A stretch of 5,871 nt of DNA, taken from contig SLIH01000455.1 in assembly GCA_007135745.1 (NCBI GenBank), positions 1 through 5,871 of the forward strand, read 5' to 3'. The DNA is from Halomonas sp. (GTDB lineage Bacteria; Pseudomonadota; Gammaproteobacteria; Pseudomonadales; Oleiphilaceae). Below the pieces are notes generated by a model. That model worked only from the letters and a program-made list of their open reading frames with translations, did not search any database and was not told where the DNA came from. The position numbers and the translations under genes are program-made. Shown here piece after piece: positions 4,187 through 5,871 of the stretch (its first letter is position 1; every line of letters begins with the position of its first letter).

Positions 4187-5871
4187 CGCGAAGGCATAAC
4201 TGACACTGCGCCCGAGTTCATTCTTGATGTAATACATGGCGTGATCCGCTGCCCGCAGCAGACTGTCCGGATCAGCTCCGTCGTCAGGATACAAGGCAAT
4301 GCCAATACTGCAGGAAACCCTGATCTCAGGCTCCTCAAAGCGCATTGCCTGCATTTCCTCCGCCAGCCGTTGGGCGCAGGCAGCGCCATCGGATCGCGCA
4401 GATTCCGAGTCCTTGAATCCTTCGAGCAGAAAAACAAATTCATCACCTCCCACCCGGGCGGCGGTATCGGTCTCCCGCAGAATCCTGTCAAACATCTGCG
4501 CAACCTGCTCCAGAATATGGTCACCCACTTCATGACCATACCGATCATTCACCGGCTTGAAGCCATCAAGGTCCAGAAAGAGCACAACGAAGTGCTCTTC
4601 CGTTCGCTTGCCCCGACGAAACGCCTGGTTCAATCGGTCATGCAGCAGTAGCCGATTGGGCAACTGGGTCAGCGCATCATGATGAGCCCGGTGACGAAGC
4701 AGCCGCTCCACCTCGCCAGCCAAATGCCGCGCCAGACCGCTCATAAGGCGCTCAGCCGCCAGCCGGTGCCCCTCGCCCCAGGGCTGGCTGCATCCACGCA
4801 AGTCCAGCTGCCAGGACGCGAAGGATCGGCGCGGATGAACGCGGGGCAGTCCCTGATCCTCAATCACTTGATGGGGGTTGTCCGGATCGCCAGCCCAGAC
4901 TTCACTGCGAACCTTCTCCTCACGCACAAAGAGAATCGCGTCGTCACGACCACTCGAAAGTCGCGCGTAGAGAAAGCCACCCAGCCAATGGCGTCGATCA
5001 TGGTCAGCAAACTCAGAAATTCTGCGGCTAATCTGATCGCAGATGACGGGGCCATCCCGCGCCTCGTCCGCCACATTTTTCTCGATCAGGCTCATGGCAC
5101 CAGAGGGAAGTTCACGGCCCAGAAGCACTTCCTCTGCGTGCAACCGGATCACCAGCGCCTGGGCATCGAATGCCTCCAGAAGCTCATCATGCTGGCGCAG
5201 TGTCGCCAGCAGGCCCTCCCGCTCAAAATCCAGATCTTTAAGCACATCCCTTATCCTGCCAAGGATGCGATCCGCTTCACTGCGTCTTTCACGTTCGATT
5301 GTTACCTGCAGTGCATCACCACTGACCTGCGCCGCCATCTGCAGATAGGCCCGGAGAAAGGGCGGAACATAATGCGCCACCGGATGATGCGCCAGCACCA
5401 TCCCCCAGAGCGCGCCATCCACCATAAGCGAGAGCGACAGGCTGGAACGAACGCCCATGTTGCGCATGTACTCCCTGTGAATCGGCGAGATACTGCGAAC
5501 GCCAGACCAGGTCATATCCAGCGGTGCTCCTGTCTGCGTATTATGCTCAGGCACCAGAGGTACCGGCACATAATCAACATCCGGGGTATGGCGTACGGGA
5601 TTGATCGCATAGAGGGCTCTGGCCTGGGCAGGGATATCCGAGGCAGGGAAACAGTGGCCCAGATATGAAGGCAAATCTCCGGTGCGACATTCGGCCACCA
5701 CTTCGCCATTCCATTCTGGATCAAAGCGATAGGCCATGACATGCTCGTAGCCGCTCCAGCAGGCGACTTCGTCCACCAGCGACTGAAGGACCTGGCGGCT
5801 GTCATAGGATTCCCGCAAACCCGTCAGGAAGCGGTCCAGCGCAAGAAACAGATCCTGTCCTTCATCGCGTA
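4175..5871 (-). CDS. bphP: Bacteriophytochrome-diguanylate cyclase (GAF-PHY-GGDEF), N-terminus outside window
   Basis: This red/far-red photoreceptor makes cyclic di-GMP. The visible part has 564 residues, numbered from the first full codon. The PAS domain and biliverdin-binding cysteine lie beyond 5871. The GAF domain (about 5-190) keeps the chromophore-pocket signatures YRFDPEWNGEVVAE, PASDIP (75-80, D78), SPIHREY (128-134, H131 and Y134) and LWGMVLAHH (154-162). The PHY domain (about 215-385) has the tongue motif PRRSF (346-350) followed by W. A helical linker leads into the cyclase (about 396-560), with LTQLPNR, an intact GGDEF active site (474-478) and an RETD inhibitory-site motif (465-468) five residues before it, implying product feedback. 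The usual histidine kinase output is absent, and there is no EAL domain. The reading frame continues to the window edge, so an apparent TTG start at 5818 is not real. Its stop lies inside the 3' end of bphO. Confidence 0.93.
   Translation of the reverse strand, partial: RDEGQDLFLALDRFLTGLRESYDSRQVLQSLVDEVACWSGYEHVMAYRFDPEWNGEVVAECRTGDLPSYLGHCFPASDIPAQARALYAINPVRHTPDVDYVPVPLVPEHNTQTGAPLDMTWSGVRSISPIHREYMRNMGVRSSLSLSLMVDGALWGMVLAHHPVAHYVPPFLRAYLQMAAQVSGDALQVTIERERRSEADRILGRIRDVLKDLDFEREGLLATLRQHDELLEAFDAQALVIRLHAEEVLLGRELPSGAMSLIEKNVADEARDGPVICDQISRRISEFADHDRRHWLGGFLYARLSSGRDDAILFVREEKVRSEVWAGDPDNPHQVIEDQGLPRVHPRRSFASWQLDLRGCSQPWGEGHRLAAERLMSGLARHLAGEVERLLRHRAHHDALTQLPNRLLLHDRLNQAFRRGKRTEEHFVVLFLDLDGFKPVNDRYGHEVGDHILEQVAQMFDRILRETDTAARVGGDEFVFLLEGFKDSESARSDGAACAQRLAEEMQAMRFEEPEIRVSCSIGIALYPDDGADPDSLLRAADHAMYYIKNELGRSVSYAFASEL

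Noticed and set aside
4679..5668. Long plus-strand open frame of 329 codons opposite the phytochrome gene
   Set aside because: It is antisense to a gene with intact family motifs along its length, and its product shows no recognisable domain or signal. It is a shadow of codon bias.
5816..5818. TTG as the phytochrome start
   Set aside because: The frame continues to the window edge with matching GAF-type sequence (LDRFLTGLRES), so this is an internal leucine codon.

Overview
The window reads as chromosomal DNA from a gammaproteobacterium, probably a free-living, possibly marine or halophilic one. This is inferred from an Escherichia-like AhpC, REP/BIME-type intergenic palindromes, a lipoprotein box and a phytochrome/heme oxygenase pair. 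No species can be named from the sequence alone. Four of the five genes lie on the minus strand.

Region 1 (1-824) holds the alkyl hydroperoxide reductase gene ahpC (minus, 3' end cut by the window edge) and its control region. That region has a strong Shine-Dalgarno, a sigma70-like promoter and, directly upstream of the -35, a candidate OxyR site. Beyond it lies a stack of intergenic repeats: four GTTGCGG heptamers that fit a G-quadruplex pattern, an approximately 84-bp imperfect palindrome, and a pair of REP-like hairpins.

Region 2 (825-3366, minus) encodes a secreted metzincin (M12B-like) metalloprotease with an N-terminal signal peptide and a cysteine-containing C-terminal sorting-type tail. 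Upstream on the same strand is a small lipoprotein. By eye, the lipoprotein resembles the protease propeptide, so the two may form a protease/propeptide-like partner pair. A REP-like hairpin has become the last codons and stop region of the protease gene.

Region 3 (3367-5871) is a light-sensing module. A heme oxygenase (plus) makes biliverdin, and a bacteriophytochrome (minus, N-terminus outside the window) uses biliverdin to sense red/far-red light and carries a GGDEF diguanylate cyclase as output. The two genes are convergent and overlap by 12 bp at their 3' ends. The heme oxygenase has no ATG, GTG or TTG codon that would preserve its first helix. The best start by family alignment and ribosome binding site is ATT at 3581.

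Red/far-red light probably tunes cyclic di-GMP, while the ahpC region handles peroxide. Any link between light signalling and the secreted protease is only a neighbourhood inference.
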